In this document: in pieces, positions 24,620 through 34,259 of the stretch
Layout: each line of letters begins with the position of its first letter
Position numbering within the stretch: the stretch's first letter is position 1
Source of the DNA: Fluviicola sp.
GTDB taxonomy: Bacteria > Bacteroidota > Bacteroidia > Flavobacteriales_D > Crocinitomicaceae
Length of the DNA: 64,000 nucleotides
Assembly (NCBI GenBank): GCA_031260455.1
Contig: JAIRJW010000012.1
Location: 62,001 to 126,000, forward strand
Direction of reading: 5' to 3'
Notes under the pieces: model-generated
Database searches by the model: none
Seen by the model: only the letters and a program-made list of their open reading frames with translations
What the model was told of the DNA's origin: nothing
Made by a program: the position numbers and the translations under genes

Positions 24620-26026
24620 ATGTATAAAACATTTTCGGAAGTTAAAGTTGCACTCTCCGGCGGAAAGACTGTGGAGAGTATTGTCCGTTCATACCTGGAT
24701 CAGATTGAAAAGCACAAAGATTTAAATGCTTTTCTGGAGGTTTTTGCTGAAAGTGCAGTAAATCAGGCGCAAGTGGTGGATCAGAAACTGGCATCCGGAA
24801 ATGCAGGCAGACTGGCTGGAATGGTTATCGGGTTAAAAGATAACATCTGTTATAAAGACCATGCTGTGAGCGCAAGCTCTAAAATACTTAAAGGGTTCGA
24901 ATCATTGTATTCGGCTACAGCCGTTGAAAAACTGCTGGCTGAAGATGCAATAATCATCGGTCGCTTAAACTGTGATGAATTTGCGATGGGAAGTTCCAAC
25001 GAAAATTCCGCATTCGGGCCAGTGAAGAACAATCTGCGTCCGACACATGTTCCGGGAGGTTCTTCCGGAGGTTCGGCGGTTGCTGTTTCAGCAGGATTAT
25101 GTACTGTTACTTTGGGATCCGATACAGGAGGTTCAATCAGACAGCCAGCTTCATTTACCGGAACGGTCGGGTTAAAACCGACGTATGGTCGGGTCAGCCG
25201 TTACGGATTGATTGCTTATGCTTCTTCTTTCGACCAGATCGGGCCTTTTGCCAATAACCTCGAAGACGTGGTGATGGTGATGGAAATTATGGCAGGAAAA
25301 GATCCGAAAGATGCTACAAGCTCCTCCAGACCACTTGGTTTTTCTACAGAGATTCCTGCTATCGGAAAAAAGAAGATCGCTTATCTGAATGAGGCGCTCG
25401 AAAACAAAAATGTGGACCCCGAAGTACGCAGCATGATGGAAAAAACTATCGAAGACCTGCGTGCAAAAGGACATATTGTAGAAAGTGTCAGTTTTCCGTA
25501 CCTGGAATACCTGGTTCCTACCTATTACGTTCTGACAACCGCAGAAGCATCTTCCAATCTTTCCCGGTTTGATGGTGTTCATTATGGCTACCAATCACCA
25601 GAAGCCAAAGGCGTGGAAGAAACATATACCCTTTCCCGTTCCGAAGGTTTCGGAACAGAAGTAAAAAGACGTATTATGGCTGGTACTTTCGTACTATCTC
25701 ACGGCTATTACGATGCATACTACACGAAAGGAATGAAAGTGAGACGCGTTTTGAAAAATAAAACAAAAGAAATTTTCAACAAATACGATTTGCTGATTTT
25801 GCCAACAACTCCATCTACCGCATTTGAGTTTGGTTCAATCAATGACCCGATTCAAATGTATCTCCAGGATATTTTTACCGTTCACGCAAACTTAACCGGA
25901 AATCCAGCGATTGCTATTCCAAACGGAACACACAGCAACGGACTCCCGCTGAGTTTGCAGATCATGGCTGACGATTTCAATGAAGAAGCACTTTTCTCAC
26001 TGGCTGATCAGATCATGTATCATTAA
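24620..26026 (+). CDS. gatA: Asp-tRNA(Asn)/Glu-tRNA(Gln) amidotransferase subunit A
   Basis: 468 residues with the amidase signature: catalytic Lys in IGLKDNICYKD (near residue 75), GGSSGGSAVAVSAG with the cis-Ser, and LGSDTGGSIRQPASF with the nucleophilic Ser (around 174). GatA frees ammonia from glutamine for transamidation of Glu-tRNA(Gln) or Asp-tRNA(Asn). gatC lies separately at 31682 and gatB is not in the window, so the complex is not one operon here. Confidence 0.96.
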   Translation: MYKTFSEVKVALSGGKTVESIVRSYLDQIEKHKDLNAFLEVFAESAVNQAQVVDQKLASGNAGRLAGMVIGLKDNICYKDHAVSASSKILKGFESLYSATAVEKLLAEDAIIIGRLNCDEFAMGSSNENSAFGPVKNNLRPTHVPGGSSGGSAVAVSAGLCTVTLGSDTGGSIRQPASFTGTVGLKPTYGRVSRYGLIAYASSFDQIGPFANNLEDVVMVMEIMAGKDPKDATSSSRPLGFSTEIPAIGKKKIAYLNEALENKNVDPEVRSMMEKTIEDLRAKGHIVESVSFPYLEYLVPTYYVLTTAEASSNLSRFDGVHYGYQSPEAKGVEETYTLSRSEGFGTEVKRRIMAGTFVLSHGYYDAYYTKGMKVRRVLKNKTKEIFNKYDLLILPTTPSTAFEFGSINDPIQMYLQDIFTVHANLTGNPAIAIPNGTHSNGLPLSLQIMADDFNEEALFSLADQIMYH

Positions 26027-26041
26027 ATCCTTTATTTGCCT

Positions 26042-27640
26042 ATGAAACGATTCGGATCAATCCTTCTGTTACTTTTTATTTGTTTGAATTCCGGTGCCTT
26101 ACTTGCGCAACACAAGCAAAAACCACCGGTAAAAGACACCGTATCAGGAGATGCATTCATCCGGATTGTGGACCAGAGTCTGAATCTTTACTATACGGAT
26201 TTCGCAAAGGGTTTAAATTACGATTCCATCATTGATGCTTTGGATTACGAAGCTGGAACCGTTCCGGTTTTCACGGATGAAGATTACTGTAAACGACTGG
26301 CAAAACTAAACCAGACTTCTTCCTTCGGATTTGACTGTAATGATGTTGCTCTGGCAACCATTAAATTCTTTGCTCAGAACCGGCGAAATTTTGCCCGTAT
26401 AGTACTCGGCCGCTCACGTTTGTATTTTGATCTGTATGAGGAGAAACTGGCAGAATATGGTCTTCCCCTGGAACTAAAATACCTTTCCGTAATTGAAAGC
26501 GGTTTGAGACCACAGGTGAAATCCCGCACAGGAGCACTTGGTCTGTGGCAGTTTATGTACGCAACCGGAAAACAATACGGGCTGAAAGAAGATTCCTACA
26601 TTGACGAGCGCATGGACCCGGTAAAAGCAACTGATGCCGCTTGTCGTTACCTGAAAAAACTCTACGATATTTATGGCGACTGGAATCTCGCTCTGGCTGC
26701 TTACAATGCAGGACCGGGAAATATCAACAAGGCAATCCGCCGTTCAGGAGGGAAAAGAACTTACTGGGAAATAAGATCTTATCTTCCGAGAGAAACCCAG
26801 GGATATGTTCCGAATTTTATTGCTGCAACCTATTTGCTGACTTATCATGCAGAACACAATTTGCTTCCGGTAGAACCCAAGATCCACTTTTACCAGCTGG
26901 ATACCTTGTGTCTGAACCGCGGTATTCATATGCAAACTATTGAGAAAATTGTTTCGTGGCCAGTAGAAGACATTCAGGGTTTAAACCCGGTTTATAAAAC
27001 GTCCTACATTCCTCCTACGCTTCCAAGACAGTGTTTAACTGGTCCACTGGAAAAAATCGGTTTGCTGGTAAGCCTGGAAGATTCGCTTTATGCCCTGGAG
27101 CAGTTTATTTACGGTTCCGGAGGGATCAAAAGCCCGCTTCCAACCGATATTGCTGTAGATTCGGAGAACAATCAGCTGGTTATTTCCAACCCGGTAAACA
27201 ACGCAATTGATGTTCCCAAAACTAAGGTTGTAACAACAATCAATTATACTTATCACAAAGTGAAATCGGGAGAAAGTCTCGGAAGCATTGCTGCACAGTA
27301 TAATGTGGCTATTCAGGACCTGATGAATTGGAACAACCTGACCAGCGCCCGTATCATGGTGGGTAATCTATTGAAAATACAGACCAGGGTTAGTACGACT
27401 GTGGAAAATGAGGAATACATTAAAGCAGTGAAGGATAGTATGGAAAATACAAATCCTGTCAAAACACCAGCTCCGGCTCCTGCCCCGGGTGTTGTGAAAA
27501 AATACTATACTATTCGCAGTGGTGATACTTTCTCGCGCATCGCATCCAAACACGGAATAACTATAGGACAACTACAACGTCTGAACCCGGAAATTTCTCC
27601 AAACCGTATTCGCATCGGGCAGCATTTACGCGTTAAATAA
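26042..27640 (+). CDS. Lytic transglycosylase with SLT and two LysM domains (MltD-like)
   Basis: 532 residues from ATG 26042 (a TTG two codons upstream is unlikely). It has a signal peptide (MKRFGSILLLLFICLNSGALLAQ). The SLT domain (about 135-260) has catalytic Glu in YLSVIESGLRPQVKS and GALGLWQFM, AYNAGPGNINKAI. Two LysM repeats sit at about 400-445 (YHKVKSGESLGSIAAQYNV) and 487-531 (YYTIRSGDTFSRIASKHGI), joined by a Pro/Ala linker. It cuts peptidoglycan glycan strands in the periplasm. It follows gatA by 15 bases and precedes glycosyltransferases. Confidence 0.93.
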   Translation: MKRFGSILLLLFICLNSGALLAQHKQKPPVKDTVSGDAFIRIVDQSLNLYYTDFAKGLNYDSIIDALDYEAGTVPVFTDEDYCKRLAKLNQTSSFGFDCNDVALATIKFFAQNRRNFARIVLGRSRLYFDLYEEKLAEYGLPLELKYLSVIESGLRPQVKSRTGALGLWQFMYATGKQYGLKEDSYIDERMDPVKATDAACRYLKKLYDIYGDWNLALAAYNAGPGNINKAIRRSGGKRTYWEIRSYLPRETQGYVPNFIAATYLLTYHAEHNLLPVEPKIHFYQLDTLCLNRGIHMQTIEKIVSWPVEDIQGLNPVYKTSYIPPTLPRQCLTGPLEKIGLLVSLEDSLYALEQFIYGSGGIKSPLPTDIAVDSENNQLVISNPVNNAIDVPKTKVVTTINYTYHKVKSGESLGSIAAQYNVAIQDLMNWNNLTSARIMVGNLLKIQTRVSTTVENEEYIKAVKDSMENTNPVKTPAPAPAPGVVKKYYTIRSGDTFSRIASKHGITIGQLQRLNPEISPNRIRIGQHLRVK

Positions 27641-27648
27641 AATTCACT

Positions 27649-28404
27649 ATGAACTCGCTTGCGGTTGTCATTATCACCCTCAATGAAGAGCGAAACATTG
27701 AACGTTGCCTGAAGTCTATTCGGGACCTGGCAGATGAAATCATTGTTCTGGATGCTTTTTCAACAGATAAAACTCCCGAAATTTGTGCAAACTACGGCGT
27801 TCATTTCGAGCAACGCGCCTGGAAAGGATATGCAGCCAGCAAGAATTATCTGAACGGCCTCGCAACTTCCAATTACGTTCTTTCACTGGATGCAGACGAA
27901 GCATTGAGCCAGGAACTTTATGAAGAAATCCGGAGGGAAAAGACTCAAGGTTTCAACGGAACGTATTGCGTCAATCGCATGTCCAATTATATGGGAAAAT
28001 GGATCCGCCACAGCGGCTGGTTTCCCGATATCAAACCCCGCTTGTTTCCAAGAGCAGATTCATACTGGTCGGGAGAATACGTACACGAGGAATTGATTTA
28101 TCCTCCATGTAAACCGAAAATTTTCAAAGGCATTCTTGAGCATTATTCTTATTATTCTTACGAGGATCACCGCGCCCGCGCCGACAAATATTCCATACTG
28201 ACTGCGAAGAAATTTCATGCAAGAGGAAAAAAAGTTGGCTCACTGAAACCATATATTAGCGCTTTGGGTCGTTTTATTGCCATGTATTTTATTAAATTCG
28301 GCTTTCTGGATGGCTGGAAAGGATTTAAGATTGCTCAAATCAGTGCGCAATCCAATATTTTAAAATACCAGGAACTGAGAAGATTGAATCGTGAAGGAAA
28401 ATAA
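27649..28404 (+). CDS. Glycosyltransferase family 2 (LPS core type)
   Basis: 251 residues. The GT-A fold is seen as VVIITLNEERNIERCL, IIVLDAFSTDKT and LSLDADEAL (the DxD-type motif), followed by W.R..HSGWFPDIKPRLF and HEEL, typical of the WaaE/KdtX group that adds a hexose to LPS inner core. The C-terminus has an amphipathic membrane-facing stretch. It overlaps the next gene by 14 bases, which favours a shared role in envelope polysaccharide assembly. Confidence 0.9.
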   Translation: MNSLAVVIITLNEERNIERCLKSIRDLADEIIVLDAFSTDKTPEICANYGVHFEQRAWKGYAASKNYLNGLATSNYVLSLDADEALSQELYEEIRREKTQGFNGTYCVNRMSNYMGKWIRHSGWFPDIKPRLFPRADSYWSGEYVHEELIYPPCKPKIFKGILEHYSYYSYEDHRARADKYSILTAKKFHARGKKVGSLKPYISALGRFIAMYFIKFGFLDGWKGFKIAQISAQSNILKYQELRRLNREGK

Positions 28405-29407
28405 AGATTGGAACGGAAAACACATTGTAATCAGCCGTGCTGACAGTATCGGGGATGTATTACTTACACTTCCGGTAACAGCCTGGTTGAAAGAGCAGTT
28501 TCCTTCTTGCAGGATTACCTTCTTTTGTAGAGGTTATACCGCACCGATCGTAAAGCATTACGAAGATGTTGATGATATCGTAAAAACAGATGATCTGTTC
28601 ACACTTTCTAAAAAAGAACAAGCCGATACAATCGAAAACCTCGGAATTGATGCAGTAATTCACATCTTTCCGAAAAAGGAACTGGCCAAATTATTCAAGA
28701 AAGCGTTGGTTCCTGTTCGCATTGGGACATCTCACAGGCTTTTTCATTTGAGTACCTGCACGGTCCGGCTGGATTTTACCCGAAAAAAATCACCACTTCA
28801 CGAAGCGCAGCTAAATTTTGAATTGCTGCATCCTTTCGGTTTAACGGAAATTCCGTCCCTGGAAGAGATTAATCGGTACACCTCTGAGTTTGTGATTGAA
28901 AAACAGGAGTTACCAAAAGAGTTTGAAGCACTTTTAGCAGAAAAATACATCATTTTACATCCGAAATCCCAGGGAAGTGCCCGTGAATGGCCGATTGAAA
29001 AATACATTGATTTAGCAGAAAAGTTAATCGTAAACGGATACGAAGTGGTTTTTACTGGAACTGAGGCCGAAGGAGAACTCTTCCGCAAGAAACTTCCCGA
29101 TCATGACAAATGCCACGATTCAACAGGAAAATTAAGCATTGACCAATTAATCTGGCTGATTAAAAACGCCATGGGATTAGTAGCCTGCAGTACCGGTCCT
29201 TTGCACATTGCCGGTTTCCTGAACATCAAAGCTGTTGGTTTATTTTCCCCAAGAATTCCAATTCATCCCGGAAGATGGAAACCGCTGGGCACTCATTCAA
29301 CCACCCTTGTTTTTGATCCCAAGTGCCCGAAATGCAAAGCAAAAAAAGACTGTGGCTGTATTTCCGACATTTCTGTAGAAACCGTATTACAGGAAATTTT
29401 GAAATAA
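28391..29407 (+). CDS. Glycosyltransferase family 9 (heptosyltransferase-like)
   Basis: 338 residues starting at GTG 28391 inside the end of the previous gene. It is of the GT-B fold: IVISRADSIGDVLLTLPV at the N-terminus, HPKSQGSAREWPIEKYIDLAEKL, and VACSTGPLHIAGFLNIKAVGLFSP near the sugar-nucleotide site. The C-terminus has a Cys-rich CPKCKAKKDCGC stretch, also seen in other family members. It probably transfers a sugar to LPS core. Confidence 0.9.
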   Translation: MKENKDWNGKHIVISRADSIGDVLLTLPVTAWLKEQFPSCRITFFCRGYTAPIVKHYEDVDDIVKTDDLFTLSKKEQADTIENLGIDAVIHIFPKKELAKLFKKALVPVRIGTSHRLFHLSTCTVRLDFTRKKSPLHEAQLNFELLHPFGLTEIPSLEEINRYTSEFVIEKQELPKEFEALLAEKYIILHPKSQGSAREWPIEKYIDLAEKLIVNGYEVVFTGTEAEGELFRKKLPDHDKCHDSTGKLSIDQLIWLIKNAMGLVACSTGPLHIAGFLNIKAVGLFSPRIPIHPGRWKPLGTHSTTLVFDPKCPKCKAKKDCGCISDISVETVLQEILK

Positions 29408-29408
29408 T

Positions 29409-30218
29409 ATGAGGCTGACTCTCAGTATATTGATCTATACCAATAGCTGGGTTGCTTTGTGTGTAACAAGCCTGGTTTACGGAATAAGTTCTCACTTCGG
29501 GTTACAGAAGACCGAATTATTTGCGCTCTGGAGTTTTACCGGAACCGTAAGTGCTTACCAACTGCATCGTTTGTTTCGCTTAAAGCAACTGCATTATACC
29601 GTTCGTTCTAACAGGCGCCTGCTTTGGATGCAGAATACTTATACCTTTCAGATTATCTGGTTTACAATCAATCTCCTAGGTTGTTTAATCTGTACACTTT
29701 ACATTCCCATGAACAGAGAAAGTGCCTTTCTGATCGGGTTGAACGGGGTAATCGTTTTATTGTATGCATTGCCGCTCCCACTGATCGGCAACGGAATTCG
29801 GAATTTTCCTTTTGCAAAGAATATCCTTATTTCGTTGAGCTGGATGATTATCATCCTGATTCCTTTTGCTGCCTCAGGTTCTTTCATTCCGCGTGAAATT
29901 CTGCCGATTGTTTTCACAGCTGTTTTTGCCCAGATTATTCCATTCGACAGCCGTGATCTGATTTATGATCCGAAGCTATTATTTACCGTTCCGCAATTAT
30001 TTGGCATTCAGGCATCCAAATATATCGGCCTGGGGTTGTTGATCCTTGCTCTTTCGTTTCAAACCTTTTTGCTGGGATTTCACTGGATGCTTCCCTTTAC
30101 AATCTTCTGCGGAGCTGTGGGACACCTCATTTCGTTCAAAATAAGTTATCAATTACGTCAGGAATTCATCTGGGAACTACCATTGGGACTGATGGGTCTT
30201 TGGTTTTTTCTGGCGTGA
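29409..30218 (+). CDS. Polytopic membrane protein, weakly UbiA-prenyltransferase-like
   Basis: 269 residues with about seven to eight hydrophobic segments. Features faintly recall UbiA prenyltransferases: FGLQKTEL... GTVSAYQLHRLFRLKQL in the first loop and PFDSRDLIYDPK in the second, the latter matching a DxxxD-like motif. The first aspartate-rich motif (NDxxD) is not evident. An enzyme with altered chemistry or a distant membrane homologue are both possible. It starts one base after the heptosyltransferase stop; pgk has its own promoter after it. Confidence 0.65.
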   Translation: MRLTLSILIYTNSWVALCVTSLVYGISSHFGLQKTELFALWSFTGTVSAYQLHRLFRLKQLHYTVRSNRRLLWMQNTYTFQIIWFTINLLGCLICTLYIPMNRESAFLIGLNGVIVLLYALPLPLIGNGIRNFPFAKNILISLSWMIIILIPFAASGSFIPREILPIVFTAVFAQIIPFDSRDLIYDPKLLFTVPQLFGIQASKYIGLGLLILALSFQTFLLGFHWMLPFTIFCGAVGHLISFKISYQLRQEFIWELPLGLMGLWFFLA

Positions 30219-30225
30219 ATTTCAA

Positions 30226-30256
30226 TTTGCCGTTTTGAATCTTTAACCTAACTTTG
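30226..30256 (+). promoter_or_regulatory. Consensus Bacteroidota promoter of pgk
   Basis: TTTG at 30226-30229 and TAACTTTG at 30249-30256, separated by exactly 19 bases: a full match to the TTTG/N19/TAnnTTTG consensus. The box ends 22 bases before the pgk ATG. Confidence 0.8.
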
Positions 30257-30278
30257 CCCCCAAATTAAGATTCCATTA

Positions 30279-31472
30279 ATGGCAACAATAGCAACTTACG
30301 ACTTTCACAATAAACGCGCTTTAGTGCGTGTAGATTTCAATGTTCCCCTGAATAAAGAAATACTGGAAGTAACTGATGACACACGGATTCGCGCAGCATT
30401 GCCCACCATCAAGCATATCCTGGAAAATGGCGGAAGTGTCGTTCTGATGTCTCACCTTGGAAGACCAAAAGAAGGTCCTGAAGACAAGTACTCGTTGAGA
30501 CATATTGTTGGAAGAATTGAAAGTTTACTGGGGAAACCTATCAAATTCGCTTCTGACTGCATCGGTGCAAGTGCTTTTGAAATGAGTGCAAACCTGAAAC
30601 CGGGAGAGGTTTTATTATTGGAAAATGTTCGTTTCTACAAGCAGGAAACTGCCGGAACCGAATCGTTTGCCGCTGATCTGGCAAAACACGGAGATTGTTA
30701 TGTAAATGATGCTTTCGGAACGGCTCACCGGGCACATGTTTCCACTACCGTTGTGGCGAAGTATTTCCCGAACGACAAGATGTTCGGTTACCTGCTGGAA
30801 GCGGAAATTAAAAGTGTGGATCGCGTACTGAACAGCAACGAAAAACCCCTTACAGCTATTGTCGGAGGGGCGAAAGTTTCTTCCAAAATCACCATCATCG
30901 AGCGTTTGCTGGAAAAAGCAGATAACCTTATCGTAGGCGGAGGAATGGCTTATACCTTCGTAAAAGCACAGGGAGGAACCGTAGGAGGCTCTCTAGCAGA
31001 AGACGATTTCCTGGCTGTTGCCAATGGTATCCTGGCAAAAGCGAAAGAAAAAAGAGTGAATTTATATATCCCGACAGACACAATTGTTGCAGATAAGTTT
31101 GACAATAATGCAAGTACGCAGCTAGTTCCGATTGGTGCTATTCCTTCCGGATGGATGGGATTAGACATTGGCCCGGAATCTATTAAGGCTTGTGCTGAAA
31201 TCATTGAGAATTCGCGATTGATTCTGTGGAACGGCCCAATGGGAGTATTCGAAATGAGTAATTTCCAGAGAGGAACGGTTGAAGTCGCTCGATCCATTGT
31301 GAAAGCAACTGAAAAAGGAGCATTTTCGCTGGTCGGAGGAGGCGATTCCGTTGCCGCCATCAATCAATTCGGATTAGCAGATAAAGTAAGTTATGTTTCT
31401 ACAGGCGGAGGCGCTATGCTCGAATATCTGGAAGGAATTAAGCTGCCGGGAATTAAGGCTATTGAAGAATAG
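30279..31472 (+). CDS. pgk: Phosphoglycerate kinase
   Basis: 397 residues. VRVDFNVPLN near the N-terminus, SHLGRPK, LLLENVRFYKQETA, NDAFGTAHRAHVST, and the C-terminal nucleotide site WNGPMGVFEM and LVGGGDSVAAINQFG. It interconverts 1,3-bisphosphoglycerate and 3-phosphoglycerate with ADP/ATP in glycolysis. It is a single gene with its own consensus promoter. Confidence 0.98.
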   Translation: MATIATYDFHNKRALVRVDFNVPLNKEILEVTDDTRIRAALPTIKHILENGGSVVLMSHLGRPKEGPEDKYSLRHIVGRIESLLGKPIKFASDCIGASAFEMSANLKPGEVLLLENVRFYKQETAGTESFAADLAKHGDCYVNDAFGTAHRAHVSTTVVAKYFPNDKMFGYLLEAEIKSVDRVLNSNEKPLTAIVGGAKVSSKITIIERLLEKADNLIVGGGMAYTFVKAQGGTVGGSLAEDDFLAVANGILAKAKEKRVNLYIPTDTIVADKFDNNASTQLVPIGAIPSGWMGLDIGPESIKACAEIIENSRLILWNGPMGVFEMSNFQRGTVEVARSIVKATEKGAFSLVGGGDSVAAINQFGLADKVSYVSTGGGAMLEYLEGIKLPGIKAIEE

Positions 31473-31681
31473 AAAAATTAACGGATTTAAAACTTTTACA
31501 ATCTTTGTTGATAGAGCTACTCCATTTTTAAGAATCTTCGAGGTTAATCAAAAGAACAATTATGCATTATTCTGAAAATAATCATATAATTAAGGCCATT
31601 CAGCTCCTTTAATCAAGGTGCCAGAGATGCTCTTAGAGAATGTAGGTTTCCCTTCCTTCCTTTAGAGCAACTTCCATCTAA

Positions 31682-31975
31682 CTATTTATCCAACACCTTC
31701 GCAATGCGGAAATAATCCGAATCCTTTTTTGGAGCGTTTTTCAAAGCTTCAGCTTGCGTGATGGTCACTTCCGGTTCATCGTCACGAAGTACATTTACTT
31801 CATCACTCATGAAAATCAGCGGCTCCACATTATCCGTCGAAATTTCAGACAATTTACTCATGAACCCAATAATCTTATTCAGATCTTCGCGGATAGCTAT
31901 TTTCGCATCACCTTCAAAACGAAGCCTCGAAAGATGTGCAATATGATCAATTGTTTCTTCTGAAATTTTTTCCAT
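31682..31975 (-). CDS. gatC: Asp-tRNA(Asn)/Glu-tRNA(Gln) amidotransferase subunit C
   Basis: 97 residues: ISEETIDHIAHLSRLRFEG, LNKIIGFMSKLSEISTDNVEPL and LRDDEP are the usual GatC signatures. It wraps around GatA/GatB and stabilises the amidotransferase. The ATG lies four bases after a TAATTTTG box, so the mRNA may be leaderless. It converges on pgk across 209 bases that hold no gene I can support. Confidence 0.95.
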   Translation of the reverse strand: MEKISEETIDHIAHLSRLRFEGDAKIAIREDLNKIIGFMSKLSEISTDNVEPLIFMSDEVNVLRDDEPEVTITQAEALKNAPKKDSDYFRIAKVLDK

Positions 31976-31979
31976 ACCG

Positions 31980-31987
31980 CAAAATTA
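31980..31987 (-). promoter_or_regulatory. TAATTTTG -7 box, gatC
   Basis: TAnnTTTG on the minus strand with four bases (CGGT) to the ATG; predicts transcription starting at or next to the A of the start codon. Confidence 0.5.
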
Positions 31988-32014
31988 CAAAATTTGTGCA
32001 AATTGCTCTTTCCC

Positions 32015-32770
32015 TCACTTCATTAAACCTCTTTCTCTCAAAGGGCCAGCCAGGGTATTGAACACGTAATCAGACAATCCGGATTCCGACAGTTCATTCT
32101 GCTGTTTCACGGAAATAATGTTGTGCATATAAATCCGTGAAATTCCCGGATGAGCATATCCCAAAACCTGACCAGGATCAGAGAACATGTGGTAGTGGTC
32201 CAGAAACGTAATCGGAATAATCGGAATCTGTACATGCTTCGACAATTTGAAAGCACCATCCTTGAAAGGAGCCATTTGTGGCAGGTCGTAATCGGGAATC
32301 CCTCCTTCCGGGAAAATCACAATCGACCAGCCGTCTCCGATCGCATTTTTCGCCTGGATAAATGATTTCGCAGCTTTCATGCGATCTTTGCGATAAACCG
32401 GGATGTTTAAGCGTTTGAAAAAGGTTTTCACCAGCGGATAACTCAGAATCTCGCTTTTCCCCATAAACAAAAACCGGTGTCGTGGCAACAGCGAATACAT
32501 GATAAAAATATCAAAATAGGATGTATGATTGGAAACGATCAGATAAGGTCCTTTCGGAAGTTTCACTTTTCTTATGCGATGCACCCAGATCAGACATAAG
32601 ATCCGCATAGTAAAACTCCACACCACATTGATTGGGAAACTCCATTTTCTCCAGGAAATGCGGCTCAGGGTAATGAAAATGAACGGGTAGAAAAAAAGTA
32701 GTGTTGCAACAAAGACCAGTCCAATGTACAACTTATAACATAAACTTAAGACTCCTAAGATCTGCTTCAC
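32015..32770 (-). CDS. 1-acyl-sn-glycerol-3-phosphate acyltransferase (PlsC family)
   Basis: 251 residues beginning at GTG 32770. It has one or two N-terminal membrane helices, then the acyltransferase motifs NHTSYFD (HX4D, catalytic), FMGKSEILSYPLV and FPEGGIPD (EGT-like), and PIIPITFLDHYHM. It acylates lysophosphatidate in phospholipid synthesis at the inner membrane. A TATTTTTG box ends four bases before the GTG. It is divergent from trpS. Confidence 0.9.
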   Translation of the reverse strand: MKQILGVLSLCYKLYIGLVFVATLLFFYPFIFITLSRISWRKWSFPINVVWSFTMRILCLIWVHRIRKVKLPKGPYLIVSNHTSYFDIFIMYSLLPRHRFLFMGKSEILSYPLVKTFFKRLNIPVYRKDRMKAAKSFIQAKNAIGDGWSIVIFPEGGIPDYDLPQMAPFKDGAFKLSKHVQIPIIPITFLDHYHMFSDPGQVLGYAHPGISRIYMHNIISVKQQNELSESGLSDYVFNTLAGPLRERGLMK

Positions 32771-32774
32771 TTCT

Positions 32775-32782
32775 CAAAAATA
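32775..32782 (-). promoter_or_regulatory. TATTTTTG -7 box, plsC-type gene
   Basis: TAnnTTTG with four bases (AGAA) to the GTG start, the same geometry as gatC and sufS; a leaderless mRNA is implied. Confidence 0.45.
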
Positions 32783-32891
32783 ACGCTTCCGGTGAAAAAT
32801 CCGCAACAAAAAATGGGGCAATCCCGAAATTCCAGACAATTCATTCGATTAAGCAAACAGAAACAAGTAAATTCGCGAAAAAACAATTCAA

Positions 32892-33860
32892 ATGGCAAGA
32901 GTTCTGACAGGTATTCAAAGTACGGGCACTCCTCACCTGGGGAATCTGCTCGGTGCTATTTTACCTGCTATTGAAATGTCGAAAGATCCGCAAAATGATT
33001 CTTTCCTTTTCATAGCGAATTTACACTCTTTGACTCAAATCAAAGATTCTGGGGTAATGCGTGAAAACACGTACTCTACGGCTGCTGCATGGTTGGCATG
33101 TGGTGTAGATCCCGAAAAAACGACCTTCTACAGACAAAGTGATGTAGCCGAAGTTTCGGAATTAATGTGGCATTTATTGTGTTTTTACCCCTACCAGCGA
33201 TTGACACTTGCAACAAGTTTCAAAGACAAGGCAGATTATTTAAATGATGTAAACTCTGGTTTGTTTACTTACCCAATCCTCATGGCTGCAGATATCCTCT
33301 TGTATGATGCCGAGCTGGTTCCCGTAGGCAAAGACCAGTCACAGCACCTCGAAATTACACGGGATGTGGCTTCCAAGTTCAATAACCAGATGGGGGAAAC
33401 CTTTATCTTGCCGGAAGCACGTATCAATGAAGAGACCAAGATTGTTCCGGGAACGGACGGAGAGAAAATGAGTAAATCACGCAATAACATCATTGATATT
33501 TTCCTGCCGGAAAAACAGCTGAAAAAGCAGGTGATGTCAATCCTGACGGACAGCAAGGGACTGGAAGATGTGAAAGATCCGAATACCTGCCATATTTTCA
33601 GGTTGTATGAGTTATTGGCTTCCACAGAAGAAATCGAAACCATGCAGGCGAATTATCTCGCAGGGGGATATGGGTATGGAAATGCCAAAACGGCATTGCT
33701 GGAACTGATCCTGAATAAATTTTCAGCCGAAAGACAAAAATACAACGAATTGATGGCTGATAAATCTCAAATTGATAAAGCATTAGAAATCGGGGCTTCC
33801 AGAGCAAGATTGATTGCCCGGGAAACACTAAAACGAGTTAGGAACAAAATTGGCTATTAA
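32892..33860 (+). CDS. trpS: Tryptophanyl-tRNA synthetase
   Basis: 322 residues, class Ic synthetase: the HIGH-like TGTPHLGN (residues 10-17) and KMSKS at 192-196, with LMAADILLYDAELVPVGKDQSQHLEITRD between them. It charges tRNA(Trp). It is followed 108 bases downstream by a hairpin terminator. Confidence 0.98.
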   Translation: MARVLTGIQSTGTPHLGNLLGAILPAIEMSKDPQNDSFLFIANLHSLTQIKDSGVMRENTYSTAAAWLACGVDPEKTTFYRQSDVAEVSELMWHLLCFYPYQRLTLATSFKDKADYLNDVNSGLFTYPILMAADILLYDAELVPVGKDQSQHLEITRDVASKFNNQMGETFILPEARINEETKIVPGTDGEKMSKSRNNIIDIFLPEKQLKKQVMSILTDSKGLEDVKDPNTCHIFRLYELLASTEEIETMQANYLAGGYGYGNAKTALLELILNKFSAERQKYNELMADKSQIDKALEIGASRARLIARETLKRVRNKIGY

Positions 33861-34259
33861 AAAATACTTTTAACATTTGGCATCATTTAATTTTAATTAA
33901 AAAATAGTACATTCGGATCAATTTATGTTTTTACCAACATAAACTACTCTTATTAAACCAGTTCGCTGAAGCTCCTTCCGGGAGCTTTTGCCTTTTTTAA
34001 GGATTCATCCCAACCCGGGAGCAGATTTCTGATATCTTTCTTTCAATTAGCAAATTAATATAAATATCAGCCTGAGACTTTAATTTTTTTTCTATCCTTA
34101 TCAAAGAACCAAGAAGTTCAGAAATAAAGTTAATTTTTAACTAACTCTCATGCGGTCCGGGGCGGGTTGTCTTTTTTTATTCTGTTAACGCAATTTCAAA
34201 ATTTTAGTAACTTAGAATCAAAAAGCTTCGTACTAAACTTTAGTTACCATATCGTAAAA
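33861..34259. other. Intergenic region between trpS and ppk1
   Basis: A 399-base A/T-rich interval with one clear terminator (33969-33998). The part after it (34000-34259) must contain the ppk1 promoter, but no TAnnTTTG box was found. No RNA gene was recognised. Confidence 0.6.
33969..33998 (+). terminator. Rho-independent terminator after trpS
   Basis: Stem AAGCTCC / GGAGCTT with a five-base loop (33969-33987), followed by TTGCCTTTTTT. It ends the trpS unit before ppk1. Confidence 0.75.
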
